This document shows positions 53,685 to 63,064 of a stretch of 64,000 nt of DNA, piece after piece (the first letter of the stretch is position 1; each line of letters starts with the position of its first letter). The notes beneath the pieces were generated by a model, which saw only the letters and a list, made by a program, of their open reading frames with translations, had not been told where the DNA came from and ran no database searches. The position numbers and the translations under genes were made by a program. The stretch comes from Nostoc sp. FACHB-152 (GTDB lineage Bacteria; Cyanobacteriota; Cyanobacteriia; Cyanobacteriales; Nostocaceae), in NCBI RefSeq assembly GCF_014697475.1, contig NZ_JACJRV010000016.1, forward strand, positions 1-64,000, given 5' to 3'.

Positions 53685-54770
53685 TTAGTGTTCAAGTCCT
53701 ATAGATACATCAACTTTAAGATTAGTTAGTCCCGCAACAACATGACTACTTTCCTGATTCAAGTTAATTTTTACTTCTACTACACGCGCATCTACATTTG
53801 TGGTGGAATCTGTATCTAATACATTCCGATTACCAATTTCTAACCCTACTTGCGAGACTGTTCCAGAGAGTGGTTTGGTGAGACTGGGGCTGGTAATTTT
53901 TGCTGTTTGTCCTGGCTGTACTTTGCGGATATCTGTTTCGTAAACTTCAGCTATGACTACCATTTGGGTTGTATCACCTAAACTAACAATGCCTTTATTT
54001 CCTACTAGTTCGCCAGGAAAAGTTTGCACTTTCAAAATTTGTCCACTTTGTGGCGATCGCACTATACTTAAATCCAAATCTGCCATAGCTTGTAATACCC
54101 TAGCCTTAGCCTGTCTTACCTCTGCTTGGTACAACTGCACATCAACTGGACGTACTTCCGCCAAACTATTCAACGCAGCACGGGCTTGATTTACATATCT
54201 TTGTGCAGATTCCATTTGCAGGCGTTTGCTATCGTACTGCGAAGCTGAAACCGCCCCTTCTTTGGACAAAGTGCGATATCGTAATTCCTCGGCTTGAGAG
54301 TTGTGCAGTTCTGCTTCTAATCGCGCGATTTCTGCTTGTTGAGCTTGTAAATCACCCTTTTTTGCTCCCGCTTGTACTTGCATTAACTTAGCTTGGGCTA
54401 CCCGCACTTCTTCTTCGGCCGCTTTCACAGCAGCTAAACGACGGGCATAATTATCCAACACTGCAAGCACTTGCCCTTTTTCCACCCAGTCGCCTTGCTT
54501 CACCCGTAGCTGTTGAATACGAGCCGATTCTGTTGCAGAAGGTGGAAAGACTTGAGTCACTTTTCCTTTGGGTTCTACACGCCCTAAAGCTGTGACTGCT
54601 TGTATTGCTGGAGCGACTACATCTTGCTTGGGTTGTGCGATTTCTTGACTGTTAACTATTGGCGGTATCGTGACCCTGCTGAAAGCGATCGCGCCCGCAC
54701 CTAACGTAGCTAAAAATGCAAATATCTTAGTATTTTTACTTTTGTAACCTGGAATAAAAAAATTTGTCAT
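53685..54770 (-). CDS. devB: DevB-type membrane fusion protein (HlyD family)
   Basis: Periplasmic adaptor of a TolC-dependent exporter. One N-terminal membrane helix (IFAFLATLGAGAIAFSRV), then a biotinyl-lipoyl-like half motif (VEPKGKVTQV..., QGDWVEKGQVLAVLD), a long coiled coil (about 115-215, AEEEVRVAQAKLMQVQ), the second lipoyl half (IVRSPQSGQILKVQTFPGE) and beta-barrel (VYETDIRKVQPGQTAKIT). Complete at 361 residues. It should lie just before devC but is separated by the toxin-antitoxin block, so devCA may need a separate promoter. Confidence 0.88.
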   Translation of the reverse strand: MTNFFIPGYKSKNTKIFAFLATLGAGAIAFSRVTIPPIVNSQEIAQPKQDVVAPAIQAVTALGRVEPKGKVTQVFPPSATESARIQQLRVKQGDWVEKGQVLAVLDNYARRLAAVKAAEEEVRVAQAKLMQVQAGAKKGDLQAQQAEIARLEAELHNSQAEELRYRTLSKEGAVSASQYDSKRLQMESAQRYVNQARAALNSLAEVRPVDVQLYQAEVRQAKARVLQAMADLDLSIVRSPQSGQILKVQTFPGELVGNKGIVSLGDTTQMVVIAEVYETDIRKVQPGQTAKITSPSLTKPLSGTVSQVGLEIGNRNVLDTDSTTNVDARVVEVKINLNQESSHVVAGLTNLKVDVSIGLEH

Positions 54771-55029
54771 ACTTGCTCCAAATTAAGCGGCAAAACCTTT
54801 GACAGGCAATAGATATTTAGTTTAATTTCAGTTCTATTACGCAAAAAATACCAGAGTAAATCAACTGGTATTTTCCTATTTTTTAAATATATGCTGTAAT
54901 TATTTTTACTAGTAATTCTGATCACTCTTCACAAGAAAACTCAACAGCATTAGCTCTCAAAAGCAGGTTCGATTTTCCGTACTAACCGAAATACTGTTTA
55001 CTCAACGACTTTTAACTCTGTCACCTGTC
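54771..55029. other. Intergenic region upstream of devB
   Basis: AT-rich with no gene; it presumably contains the devB promoter and runs into the MITE-like element. Confidence 0.45.
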
Positions 55030-55132
55030 ATACCGTTTCACTTTAAGTTTGATACAAATAGGCCGCAGGGGGGCATGGGAGCAGAGGGGCAGAGGAGAAA
55101 TTATTTGTATCATTTATTTCGTGAAATGGTAT
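55030..55132. mobile_element. MITE-like element, about 103 bp
   Basis: ATACCGTTTCAC at the left and GTGAAATGGTAT at the right are terminal inverted repeats whose similarity extends inwards (GATACAAATA against TATTTGTATC). The interior is GC-rich (gccgcaggggggca). Ends and length agree with the element at 35709-35812. A one-sided relic (TTTAAGTTTGATATAAGTAG) lies at 58846-58872. Confidence 0.65.
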
Positions 55133-55142
55133 CTATCACCTG

Positions 55143-55724
55143 TCACCTGTCCCCTATCACCTGTTCCCTTAATCGCGGATATTGGGAACGACAAGGGCTT
55201 CCCCAACATACTTGACTAGATGGCATATTAGTAAACACACTACTACGCGCGCCAATCACAGCATTCGCGCCAATTTCAACGCCTGGGCCAACAAAGCAAT
55301 CAGCTGCTACCCAAACGCCATTCCCAATAGTAATTTTCGCTGTTTTTAAGCCAAACGCAGGGTCATGGATGTCATGACTACCAGTGCATAAATAACTTTT
55401 TTGAGAGATGATGCAATGTTCACCAATGCAAATCTCATCCAAGCTGTATATAACTACGTCATCACCAATCCAACTATAGTCACCAATGCTAACTTTCCAA
55501 GGGTAAGTAAAGCGAACAGTTGGGCGAATTAATACACCTTTACCAATACGCGCACCAAACAGTCGCAGTAAAGCACAACGTAGATTATTGAAAGGATGTG
55601 GAGTTAAAGGAAAAGCGATCGCCTGTACAAACCACCATAGCAAAATATACCAGCCGGGACGACCTCGGTCAAACCAAGATTGGTCATACTTGCGTAAGTC
55701 TATGAAAGATTTATCATTTATCAT
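55143..55724 (-). CDS. Hexapeptide acetyltransferase, WcaF/HpsU type
   Basis: A 193-residue left-handed beta-helix acyltransferase: repeated I-G-x4 hexapeptides (ARIGKGVLIRPTVRF, IGDYSWIGDDVVIYS, IGEHCIIS, ITIGNGVWVAADCFVGPGVE), with the catalytic His in CTGSHDIHDP. It acetylates a sugar in polysaccharide assembly. The first five codons lie in a short repeat (atcattt/gtcattt), so the true start could be slightly different. The two upstream genes encode glycosyltransferases of the hormogonium polysaccharide type, which suggests HpsU. Confidence 0.82.
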   Translation of the reverse strand: MINDKSFIDLRKYDQSWFDRGRPGWYILLWWFVQAIAFPLTPHPFNNLRCALLRLFGARIGKGVLIRPTVRFTYPWKVSIGDYSWIGDDVVIYSLDEICIGEHCIISQKSYLCTGSHDIHDPAFGLKTAKITIGNGVWVAADCFVGPGVEIGANAVIGARSSVFTNMPSSQVCWGSPCRSQYPRLREQVIGDR

Positions 55725-55805
55725 TTGTCATTTGTCAATAAATAATAAGGACTGGGTAGTATTCTTTTCCCAGTCCCCAATGTTTACTACCCAATCGTCA
55801 ATTGT

Positions 55806-56747
55806 TTAAATTGCCGTTTGTCCGATTTCTTGGGTTAGAGATGGTGGTGCAGATTTAGCTGTATTTGCAGTATTTAATTTACCGCCACAGTTGCGTAACT
55901 CATAAAGTTTTACGCCAATTTGATATTCATATTGACTTAATAAGCGTCCATAAATATATCCTGCTTTGCCATCCAAGAAACCGCGCTGAATAATATAGAA
56001 CAAAATAAAGCGTAAGAATGGTTTAAATGGCAAGTGTACCCACACTCTTTTCAAAAAGCGTTTGCGTTGGACTGCATCACCAAATAAGTTTGCGCCAATT
56101 GTGCCTTTTTCATCTTGACCAGTCAGAATATTGTAATAAACACGGGCTTCCCAATTAGAATAGCGATTGTGTCTTTCTAACCAGTGGAACAAGTCACGGA
56201 AATCCTCATGGAGCATATCATTTTTTAGATAGCCCACCTTACCTTGCAAAATAACGTGTTCGTGTACTTCGTTATCGCCTGTATTGGCTATATCTTCGGT
56301 ATTCAGATTTTCGTAACGACCGATTTTATGTTTAAACAAACGTAAATTCCAATCGGGATATTTACCACCGTGGCGAATCCATTTACCTAAGAAAAATACC
56401 CGACGATTGAGATAGTAACCGTTAAATTCATTGCTTTCAATCGCTTGAGCAATTTCGTCCCATAATTCAGGAGTTATGCGTTCATCACAATCTACAATTA
56501 GTACCCATTCATTACGAAAAGGCAAATTATCTAAAGACCAATTTTTCTTTTTTGGCCAGCGTCCATTAAATTGAAACTGGACAACATTTGCACCGTAATT
56601 TTGACCAATTTCGATGCTTTTATCTGTACTTTGCGAATCTACAATAAATATTTCATCTGCTCTTTGAAGACTCGCAAGACAAGCAGGTAAATTGGCTTCT
56701 TCGTTTTTTGCCGGAATAAGTACAGAGACTGGAATTTTAGCTGACAT
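55806..56747 (-). CDS. Family 2 glycosyltransferase (WaaE-like)
   Basis: GT-A fold, inverting. VSVLIPAKNEEANLPACLAS at the start, VDSQSTDKS and VDCDERI (the metal-binding DxD-like motif), and HEDFRDLFHWLERHNRYSNW in the C-terminal part match KDO/heptose-type GT2 enzymes that extend surface polysaccharides. 313 residues. Between the other two polysaccharide genes, spaced by 15 and 81 bases, so co-transcribed. Confidence 0.83.
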   Translation of the reverse strand: MSAKIPVSVLIPAKNEEANLPACLASLQRADEIFIVDSQSTDKSIEIGQNYGANVVQFQFNGRWPKKKNWSLDNLPFRNEWVLIVDCDERITPELWDEIAQAIESNEFNGYYLNRRVFFLGKWIRHGGKYPDWNLRLFKHKIGRYENLNTEDIANTGDNEVHEHVILQGKVGYLKNDMLHEDFRDLFHWLERHNRYSNWEARVYYNILTGQDEKGTIGANLFGDAVQRKRFLKRVWVHLPFKPFLRFILFYIIQRGFLDGKAGYIYGRLLSQYEYQIGVKLYELRNCGGKLNTANTAKSAPPSLTQEIGQTAI

Positions 56748-56762
56748 ATATGTTGTTATTGG

Positions 56763-57695
56763 TTATTTTTTATTGGAGGTAGACAATAAACCCTGAATTG
56801 CAGCATTTAAATAAGCTATCTGACAATATGCATACACGAGTTTGTCGAAGCGTTCTGCTGGGTCAGAAAAATACTGTAATGTTTTATATAAACCCCGAAT
56901 TAATCGCTCGCTACCGCGTTGTAACTGACCGATACCTGTTTTACCTGCAAGTTGTTCTCGATAGCACTCACTAATACCTTGCCACCAACCACGATTCAAA
57001 AACCAAGAGCGATTGAGACGTTCGGGTGCAACGTTATGAGCAACTAATGCCTCTGGAAGATAGGCGACTTGCCAACCACGTTGAAGCGCAAATTCTGTCA
57101 TTTGCAGTTCTTCATTAGATAACAAGTTTTTTCCGACTCGACCGAGATGGGGATCAAAACCACCTATTTCTGTCAAAAAACTCCGACGGATAGAATAATT
57201 CAAGCCTCTGGGGGTTAAACCTGGCTGCTGGATATAAACTATTTTATCTCCTAGATCGTAGGCTCCTAAGTTGCCTGCTAATCCAGAAGATAGCCATTTT
57301 GGTTGTTGGATAGTTGGCGGCCATAAAAGCGTAACTTTGCCACCAGCGATCGCTAGTTTTGGGTTACTAGCATAGGCAGAGTACAATATTTGCAACCAGC
57401 GATCGCTTGCGACGGCATCATCATCTAAATATGCGAGAATTTCTGCACTAGCAACTCTAGCACCAGTGTTACGGGCAACCGATAAGCCGGTGGTGGGTTC
57501 AAAGATATACTTTAACCGGGGATTGCAGGCTCTCTGTTCTACAACTTCACGAGTGCGATCGCTTGAGTTGTTATCTACCACTATCACCTCAAAGTCAGCC
57601 GCAAAATCCTGCGCCAACAGGCTATCAATCGCAGCACCTAAATAGGTGTCTCGATTGTGGGTGCAGATAATAGCAGAGATTTGGATGTCTGGCAT
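56763..57695 (-). CDS. hpsE: Family 2 glycosyltransferase, HpsE-like
   Basis: 310 residues. ISAIICTHNRDTYLGAAIDS and VVDNNSSDRT form the nucleotide-sugar site, AYLDDDAV the DxD motif, and LSNEELQMTEFALQRGWQVA the acceptor region. It resembles HpsE of the hormogonium polysaccharide locus, needed for gliding motility in Nostoc punctiforme; the exact name is inferred from motif resemblance and gene order. First gene of a three-gene polysaccharide operon. Confidence 0.75.
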   Translation of the reverse strand: MPDIQISAIICTHNRDTYLGAAIDSLLAQDFAADFEVIVVDNNSSDRTREVVEQRACNPRLKYIFEPTTGLSVARNTGARVASAEILAYLDDDAVASDRWLQILYSAYASNPKLAIAGGKVTLLWPPTIQQPKWLSSGLAGNLGAYDLGDKIVYIQQPGLTPRGLNYSIRRSFLTEIGGFDPHLGRVGKNLLSNEELQMTEFALQRGWQVAYLPEALVAHNVAPERLNRSWFLNRGWWQGISECYREQLAGKTGIGQLQRGSERLIRGLYKTLQYFSDPAERFDKLVYAYCQIAYLNAAIQGLLSTSNKK

Positions 57696-57828
57696 AGGAT
57701 TAGTTGTAAGTTGTCACCTCTGGATTTTAGATTCAGTCTTCAATCCAGCAGTCGCCTGCTCAGTGCTAATCTATAACACAAAATCCAGACCCACCAACCG
57801 CGTTTCTTCGGAATTAGTTTTTAAAACT

Positions 57829-58638
57829 TCACGCTTGTTGAATATGGCTGTGTAATACTACTAAAGTTTCTGCTAGCTGACTCAGGCGAGTTTCTAAATC
57901 TTGTTTGCGTCCTAACAACTGACGTAATTTTTGATGACGGGCTATAGCCATACTTACCGTAGCTACTTGCTCCGGTGGACATGGCCGTGACCAAACTTTA
58001 CCTGATTCATCTAAACCACAAAGACGATATCCTGTCCGGGAAAATTGATAAGCGTCCTTTCCCCCAGTTGTGCAAATTTCTTCTACATAGTTCATCAGTT
58101 GGTCAACCTCTGCATGGCGCAGTGTGACAGTTCCAGGCTGTTCTGGTTCTTTAGGATTGGATTCTAACCAACCATTAACTATTGGCCCATCTAAGTAAAT
58201 GTCTTGGATTTGTTGCAGAATAGTTTGGAGTTCTTGTTGCCAACCAGCTACGTGAATTTGAATTTCTTGCAACAAATTCATGGCTAAAGCTGGATTAGCA
58301 CCGTGGCGATGGTTGCTAAAGCTAGGAGTTTTAAACTTGGGTAGGCTAGGTGTTTTATCACCATTCTCTTGTGCAGGAAATGTTTCTACAGAATGATGCG
58401 AAGAAAATAAATTCTGTTCAAAAGTACTGTCTTTTTGAGAGTCTATTTTGTCTGTTGTTTTTGGTTGGCTGCTCTCTAGATCGTCAGATATAACTGTACC
58501 TGTGGTTGCTTCTTTAGCAGAAACGCTAATTCTAAAAGATACCGGACGCTTTGGAGAATCACCAGTTTCGACAGTTGCATTGTCACGATTTCCTAGATCA
58601 TGTAAAGTAGCCTCAATGCGTTTTAGACCTGTTTTCAT
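57829..58638 (-). CDS. Conserved cyanobacterial protein, unknown
   Basis: Not recognised. The first 110 residues are hydrophilic and look disordered (SQPKTTDKIDSQKDSTFEQ). Residues 115-270 are helical (MNLLQEIQIHVAGWQQELQTILQ) with a small central segment GPIVNGWLES, GYRLCGLDESGKVW and C-terminal coiled coil (RKQDLETRLSQLAETLVVLH). No membrane segment. It is transcribed away from cobU and stands alone. Confidence 0.65.
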   Translation of the reverse strand: MKTGLKRIEATLHDLGNRDNATVETGDSPKRPVSFRISVSAKEATTGTVISDDLESSQPKTTDKIDSQKDSTFEQNLFSSHHSVETFPAQENGDKTPSLPKFKTPSFSNHRHGANPALAMNLLQEIQIHVAGWQQELQTILQQIQDIYLDGPIVNGWLESNPKEPEQPGTVTLRHAEVDQLMNYVEEICTTGGKDAYQFSRTGYRLCGLDESGKVWSRPCPPEQVATVSMAIARHQKLRQLLGRKQDLETRLSQLAETLVVLHSHIQQA

Positions 58639-59015
58639 AAAGATACCCTGTAAGTTTGCTGCTATATGTGGTGTTTAACTGTTAACAATCGTTTGTTGGG
58701 AGTTTTAGCTTTTGCTAATTTTGGCACAAATTATTGCTGGTGCTAATTTTATCTCTTAAAAGATATTTGCGACAAACAAACTCAAAGTGGGAGCAGGCAA
58801 TAGGTAATAGGCAATAGGCAATAGGTAATAATTTGTTTGAATCTCATTTAAGTTTGATATAAGTAGGTCGTCGTGAATATTTATCGTCAGGATAAGGCAG
58901 GAGGCAAGAGGCAGAAGGCAGAAGAGAAGAGGCTTTTAGCTTAATTAATCTTTCGTAACATAGTTAGGTTTTTTCTCACCGACTTACTTATCTGTAAAGC
59001 TATTAGGAATCATCT
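58639..59015. other. Intergenic region with heptamer repeats and a MITE relic
   Basis: Holds an aataggc/aataggt heptamer run (58794-58830), a relic of the 103-bp MITE-like element (58846-58872) and a purine-rich GAGGCAG/AAGGCAG heptamer run (58893-58940), in front of cobU. Confidence 0.7.
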
Positions 59016-59570
59016 GTGGGGATTATTTTAATTACGGGGCCTGCTAGATCGGGAAAAAGTGAATGGGCAGAACATTTAGCAACGCAGTCAGGCAAAAAAG
59101 TTGTTTATGTGGCAACGGCAAGGGAAACCCCTGACGATATAGAATGGCAAACACGCATTCAAGCCCACCAACAACGCCGTCCTCAAGATTGGGAAACTTT
59201 AGCAGTACCGATAGATTTATCTACTACTTTGGCTGATGCCAAACCAAATACTTGCTTGTTAGTTGATTCTTTAGGCACTTGGGTAAGCAATCTTTTAGAG
59301 CAAGATGAAGTTAGCTGGCAAAATACGATCGCAGAGTTGATCGATACTGTACAACTAGTTGCCGCCGATATGGTGTTTGTTGCCGAAGAAGTAGGTTGGG
59401 GTGTAGTACCAGCCTATCCAATTGGGAGACAATTCCGCGATCGCTTGGGTTCTTTAGTGCGGCAATTAAGTGCAGTTTCTGAATCTGTTTATCTTGTGAC
59501 TGGTGGTTATGTTTTAGATCTCAGCGTTCTTGGTACACCTCTACCTAAAGTAATAAATTATGAATTGTAA
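59016..59570 (+). CDS. cobU: Adenosylcobinamide kinase/guanylyltransferase
   Basis: Bifunctional enzyme of nucleotide-loop assembly in cobalamin synthesis. ITGPARSGKSEWAEHLA is the P-loop, YVATARETPDDIEWQTRI and HQQRRPQDWETL carry the guanylylated His region, and EEVGWGVVPAYPIGRQFRD is the family signature. 184 residues, GTG start. No cobalamin riboswitch or other cob gene is adjacent. Confidence 0.93.
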   Translation: MGIILITGPARSGKSEWAEHLATQSGKKVVYVATARETPDDIEWQTRIQAHQQRRPQDWETLAVPIDLSTTLADAKPNTCLLVDSLGTWVSNLLEQDEVSWQNTIAELIDTVQLVAADMVFVAEEVGWGVVPAYPIGRQFRDRLGSLVRQLSAVSESVYLVTGGYVLDLSVLGTPLPKVINYEL

Positions 59571-59682
59571 ACTGTTTTTTAAGAAAAATTAAGACAACTA
59601 GATAATTATTTGTATACCTTCTGAAGGGCAAATATTTAATAGAAAATTAATAAGATCAGTAGAGTCAGCCTCCTCATACCGA

Positions 59683-60129
59683 ATGTACAATCTTAGTATG
59701 GCAAACGAAAAAGATGTAAAAAAATATCTTGCCTACTGGTTTCAGTTAGGTAAGAGAGTAGTAATAGGTAATGGGGCAACACACTTGTTACCTCAACCTG
59801 TTTACAGAGGTAATATATATAGCCAAGAATTTGAAGACTGTTGGCAAAGAATTATTTCGTTAGAGTCTGGTGACTGTTATTTAGAAGGAACTAACGAAAC
59901 TATTGCCGAATTACTTACGCCTACATGGGAAATGATGCCTTGTAGCCGTTGTAATATGCCAATTCCGATGAAAAACGTAGGAATGCCCGCAGAAGTCTGT
60001 CCTTGTAGTAATTTACCAGGCTGGCCTAATACAGACCTGCCAGCACCACGCTCTGCTGTAAATGATCAAGAAAGATTAATTGGAATTCGCGATCGCCTTT
60101 TACAAAATCTTTCCGTAAAAACTAAATAA
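59683..60129 (+). CDS. Conserved protein with cysteine pairs, unknown
   Basis: Not recognised. 148 residues (an ATG five codons later is an alternative start). CSRCNMPIPMKNVGMPAEVC followed by PC gives four cysteines in a zinc-ribbon-like arrangement near residue 90. The N-terminal part (YLAYWFQLGKRVVIGNGATH, QEFEDCWQRI) is a soluble helical region. Same strand as cobU and rnz but separated by over 100 bases on each side. Confidence 0.65.
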   Translation: MYNLSMANEKDVKKYLAYWFQLGKRVVIGNGATHLLPQPVYRGNIYSQEFEDCWQRIISLESGDCYLEGTNETIAELLTPTWEMMPCSRCNMPIPMKNVGMPAEVCPCSNLPGWPNTDLPAPRSAVNDQERLIGIRDRLLQNLSVKTK

Positions 60130-60329
60130 ATTTTGTTGGTCTATGACTTTCAAAAGGTTTATATCCGTGGTTTTTCTCAAAAACTACGGTAATTTTGTAT
60201 ATAGCAAATTTTTGGTAGCTTGCTCACAATCTTATCTAATGACTAATGATAAATCACCAAATTTTTGTTGAGAAACCATGTCACTATATAAAATAGAGCG
60301 AAATTAGTAATAAGAAAACGAAAAACGCT

Positions 60330-61289
60330 GTGCAGATTACATTTTTAGGCACAAGTTCCGGTGTACCCACGCGATCGCGTAATGTATCTAGTGTTGCCCT
60401 GAGATTACCCCAAAGGGCAGAACTTTGGTTATTTGATTGTGGTGAAGGTACTCAGCATCAAATTTTGCGAAGTGACCTAAAAATCAGCCAGCTTTCCCGA
60501 ATTTTTATCACTCATATGCACGGCGACCATATTTTTGGTCTGATGGGTCTTTTAGCTAGTTGTGGTTTAGCTGGCAATGTAGACAGAGTAGATATCTATG
60601 GCCCATCAGGATTAAATGATTATATTCAATCGGCATCACGATACTCACATACACATTTTTCCTATCCCATCAAAGTTCATGCCGTCCGTCCAGGTGTAAT
60701 CTACGAAGATGATGAGTTTACCGTCACCTGTGGTCAGTTACATCATCGAATAACTGCTTTTGGTTATCGGGTTGCCGAAAAAGACCGAGCCGGACGTTTT
60801 GATATCGAAAAAGCCAAAGCACTGCAAATTCCTCCTGGTCGGGTTTACGGACAACTCAAACGCGGTGAAACAGTAACATTGACTGATGGACGAGTAATTA
60901 ACGGTACTGAACTTTGTGGCCCGACAGAAATTGGCCGCAAAATCGCTTATTGTACAGATACCATTTACACTGAAGGCGCAGTTGAACTAGCCCAAGACAC
61001 AGATGTGTTAATTCATGAAGCTACCTTTGCTCATCAAGACGCAGACATGGCCTTTCAGCGATTACACTCTACAACTACAATGGCAGCGCAAACAGCCTTA
61101 GCTGCTGGTTCACGTCGGTTAATTATGACTCATTTCAGTCCTCGTTATGCCCCAGGCAACCCCATAGAATTGAAAGACTTGCTTAAGGAAGCGCGCGCCA
61201 TTTTTCCGCATACAGATATGGCTTACGATTTTATGACCTATGAAGTACCCAGGCGGAGAGAACCCAAACTCGCTGAAGTCAAGTCTTAA
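60330..61289 (+). CDS. rnz: Ribonuclease Z
   Basis: Cuts the 3' trailer of tRNA precursors, metallo-beta-lactamase fold. [10 protein letters not shown] opens the protein; [12 protein letters not shown] supplies His62, His64, Asp66, His67; LHHRI, CTDT and MTHFSPRY the remaining ligands. [10 protein letters not shown] and the flexible arm follow the family. 319 residues, GTG start with no strong ribosome site. Confidence 0.94.
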   Translation: MQITFLGTSSGVPTRSRNVSSVALRLPQRAELWLFDCGEGTQHQILRSDLKISQLSRIFITHMHGDHIFGLMGLLASCGLAGNVDRVDIYGPSGLNDYIQSASRYSHTHFSYPIKVHAVRPGVIYEDDEFTVTCGQLHHRITAFGYRVAEKDRAGRFDIEKAKALQIPPGRVYGQLKRGETVTLTDGRVINGTELCGPTEIGRKIAYCTDTIYTEGAVELAQDTDVLIHEATFAHQDADMAFQRLHSTTTMAAQTALAAGSRRLIMTHFSPRYAPGNPIELKDLLKEARAIFPHTDMAYDFMTYEVPRRREPKLAEVKS

Positions 61290-61293
61290 ATAT

Positions 61294-61355
61294 AGGAATC
61301 TGGTTTGATTACTGAAAATGCGAGTGTAGAAAGGCAATAGGCAATAGGCAAGAGG
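61294..61355. repeat. Dispersed repeat and aataggc heptamers
   Basis: GGAATCTGGTTTGATTACTG at 61298 is near-identical to 6752-6771 and is followed in both places by a G-x-GTAG...AGGCAATAG stretch. Here three aataggc heptamers extend it. Confidence 0.6.
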
Positions 61356-61414
61356 AAAGAAAGCAGATAAAAATATACTGATTTTTTTTCATAAATCAAA
61401 TATTAGTTTTATTG

Positions 61415-62926
61415 CTACCCTAAAAATAGCTTATAAGCAGGGTTATTACTTTCATCCCAGAATTGATAGCCAAGAGTATCAAGAAATGCTTGCCATTCCT
61501 GCATTTCCTGGGGAGGTACTTGCATACCAACTACAATGCGCCCGTAGTCTGAACCGTTATTGCGGTAATGGAACATACTAATATTCCAATTGGGACTCAT
61601 GGAACAAACAAACTTCATCAACGCGCCAGGCCGTTCCGGAAACTCAAACCTGTAGAGTAATTCGTTATGAGCTAACGCGGAGTGTCCCCCAACCATGTGT
61701 CGCAAATGTAATTTGGTGAGTTCGTCGTCTGTTAAATCGATAGTTTTAAAGCCGCAACCTTCAAAAGTTTCTACCATTTTGGCTCTGTCGGCACTGTTTT
61801 GAATTTGCACACCGACAAAAATATGGGCTTCTTGTTCATCAGCGATGCGATAGTTAAATTCAGTCAAATTGCGTTGACCAATGCATTCACAAAACTTACG
61901 TAAACTACCGCGTTCTTCAGGTATCGCAACTGCAAAGATAGCTTCCCGTCGTTCACCTAACTCTGCTCGTTCTGCAACAAACCGCAGCCGGTCAAAGTTC
62001 ATGTTAGCTCCGCAGGCAACGGCAACTAAAGTTTGCCCTTGAATTTGTTCGCGCTCTACATAGGCTTTAGCAGCTGCGATCGCCAATGCTCCCGCAGGTT
62101 CTAAAATGGAACGGGTATCTTCAAATACATCTTTAATCGCCGCGCAGGTGGCATCGGTATCCACCAAAATAATGTCATCCACATATTCCTGGCACAAACG
62201 GAAGGTTTCTTCACCCACTTCCCTAACCGCTACACCATCAGCAAACAAACCCACTTGCGACAAGCGTACCCGTTTCCCTGCTTTTAAAGATTGATGCATG
62301 GCATCCGCATCAACAGGTTCCACCCCAATAATCTTAATTTCTGGACGCAACCGTTTCACATACGCCCCAATTCCCGAAATCAAGCCACCGCCACCAATAG
62401 CGACAAAAATCGCATGGATAGGCTGCTGGTATTGTCGCAAAATTTCCATCCCAATGGTTCCCTGTCCTGCTATCACATCAGGGTCATCAAAGGGATGAAT
62501 AAAAGTTAAGCCTTTTTCTGCTTCTAATTGCCGCGCATAAGCATAGGCATCATCATAGGTATTACCATGCAGAACTACTTCGCCACCTCTGGCTTTGACC
62601 GCATTCACTTTCACCTGGGGTGTAGTGACAGGCATAACAATAATCGCTCTTGTTCCCAGACGGCTAGCTGATAAAGCTACGCCTTGAGCATGATTACCCG
62701 CCGAGGCTGCAATTACACCTTGCGCCAGCAAATCAGGCGGTAAATTTACCATTTTGTTATAAGCACCCCGCAGCTTAAAAGAAAATACTGACTGCATATC
62801 TTCCCGCTTCAGCAGCAACTTATTATTCAGTCTTGCAGAAAGATTTGGGGCATATTCCAGTGGTGATTCCTGGGCAACATCGTATACACGGGCAGTCAGG
62901 ATTTGTACCAGATAGTCGCAAAGCAT
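61415..62926 (-). CDS. ilvA: Threonine ammonia-lyase, biosynthetic
   Basis: First step of isoleucine synthesis: threonine to 2-oxobutanoate with PLP. VFSFKLRGAYNKM holds the PLP lysine; SAGNHAQGVA and GGGGLISG bind the cofactor phosphate. Two C-terminal ACT-like regulatory domains (about 325-500, FAVAIPEERGSLRKFCECIG and YRFEFPERPGALMKFVCSM) suggest isoleucine/valine feedback as in the long form. 503 residues, normal. Confidence 0.94.
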   Translation of the reverse strand: MLCDYLVQILTARVYDVAQESPLEYAPNLSARLNNKLLLKREDMQSVFSFKLRGAYNKMVNLPPDLLAQGVIAASAGNHAQGVALSASRLGTRAIIVMPVTTPQVKVNAVKARGGEVVLHGNTYDDAYAYARQLEAEKGLTFIHPFDDPDVIAGQGTIGMEILRQYQQPIHAIFVAIGGGGLISGIGAYVKRLRPEIKIIGVEPVDADAMHQSLKAGKRVRLSQVGLFADGVAVREVGEETFRLCQEYVDDIILVDTDATCAAIKDVFEDTRSILEPAGALAIAAAKAYVEREQIQGQTLVAVACGANMNFDRLRFVAERAELGERREAIFAVAIPEERGSLRKFCECIGQRNLTEFNYRIADEQEAHIFVGVQIQNSADRAKMVETFEGCGFKTIDLTDDELTKLHLRHMVGGHSALAHNELLYRFEFPERPGALMKFVCSMSPNWNISMFHYRNNGSDYGRIVVGMQVPPQEMQEWQAFLDTLGYQFWDESNNPAYKLFLG

Positions 62927-63064
62927 GGGTGTTAAAAGGTAGCAGATGCCGGATAAAGGATAATTTTACGGTACTTGTGTACCCTATCTTTAACAAAATG
63001 ATAGCTGCGATCGCTATACTAACTCGTACTAGCAATCATCCCTGACCAGTGTCATAAAAAACCA

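Noticed and set aside
50161-54770. Calling the exporter the heterocyst glycolipid DevBCA
   Set aside because: The ATPase has an extra cNMP-binding domain and several DevBCA paralogues occur in Nostocales; substrate cannot be inferred.
57829-58638. Co-transcription of the 269-residue gene with hpsE
   Set aside because: Same strand and 133 bases upstream, but no functional link is visible, so the operon was not extended.
27411-61355. Heptamer repeats as attachment or recombination sites
   Set aside because: They are ordinary short tandem repeats of filamentous cyanobacteria, found at many intergenic sites without associated mobile genes.
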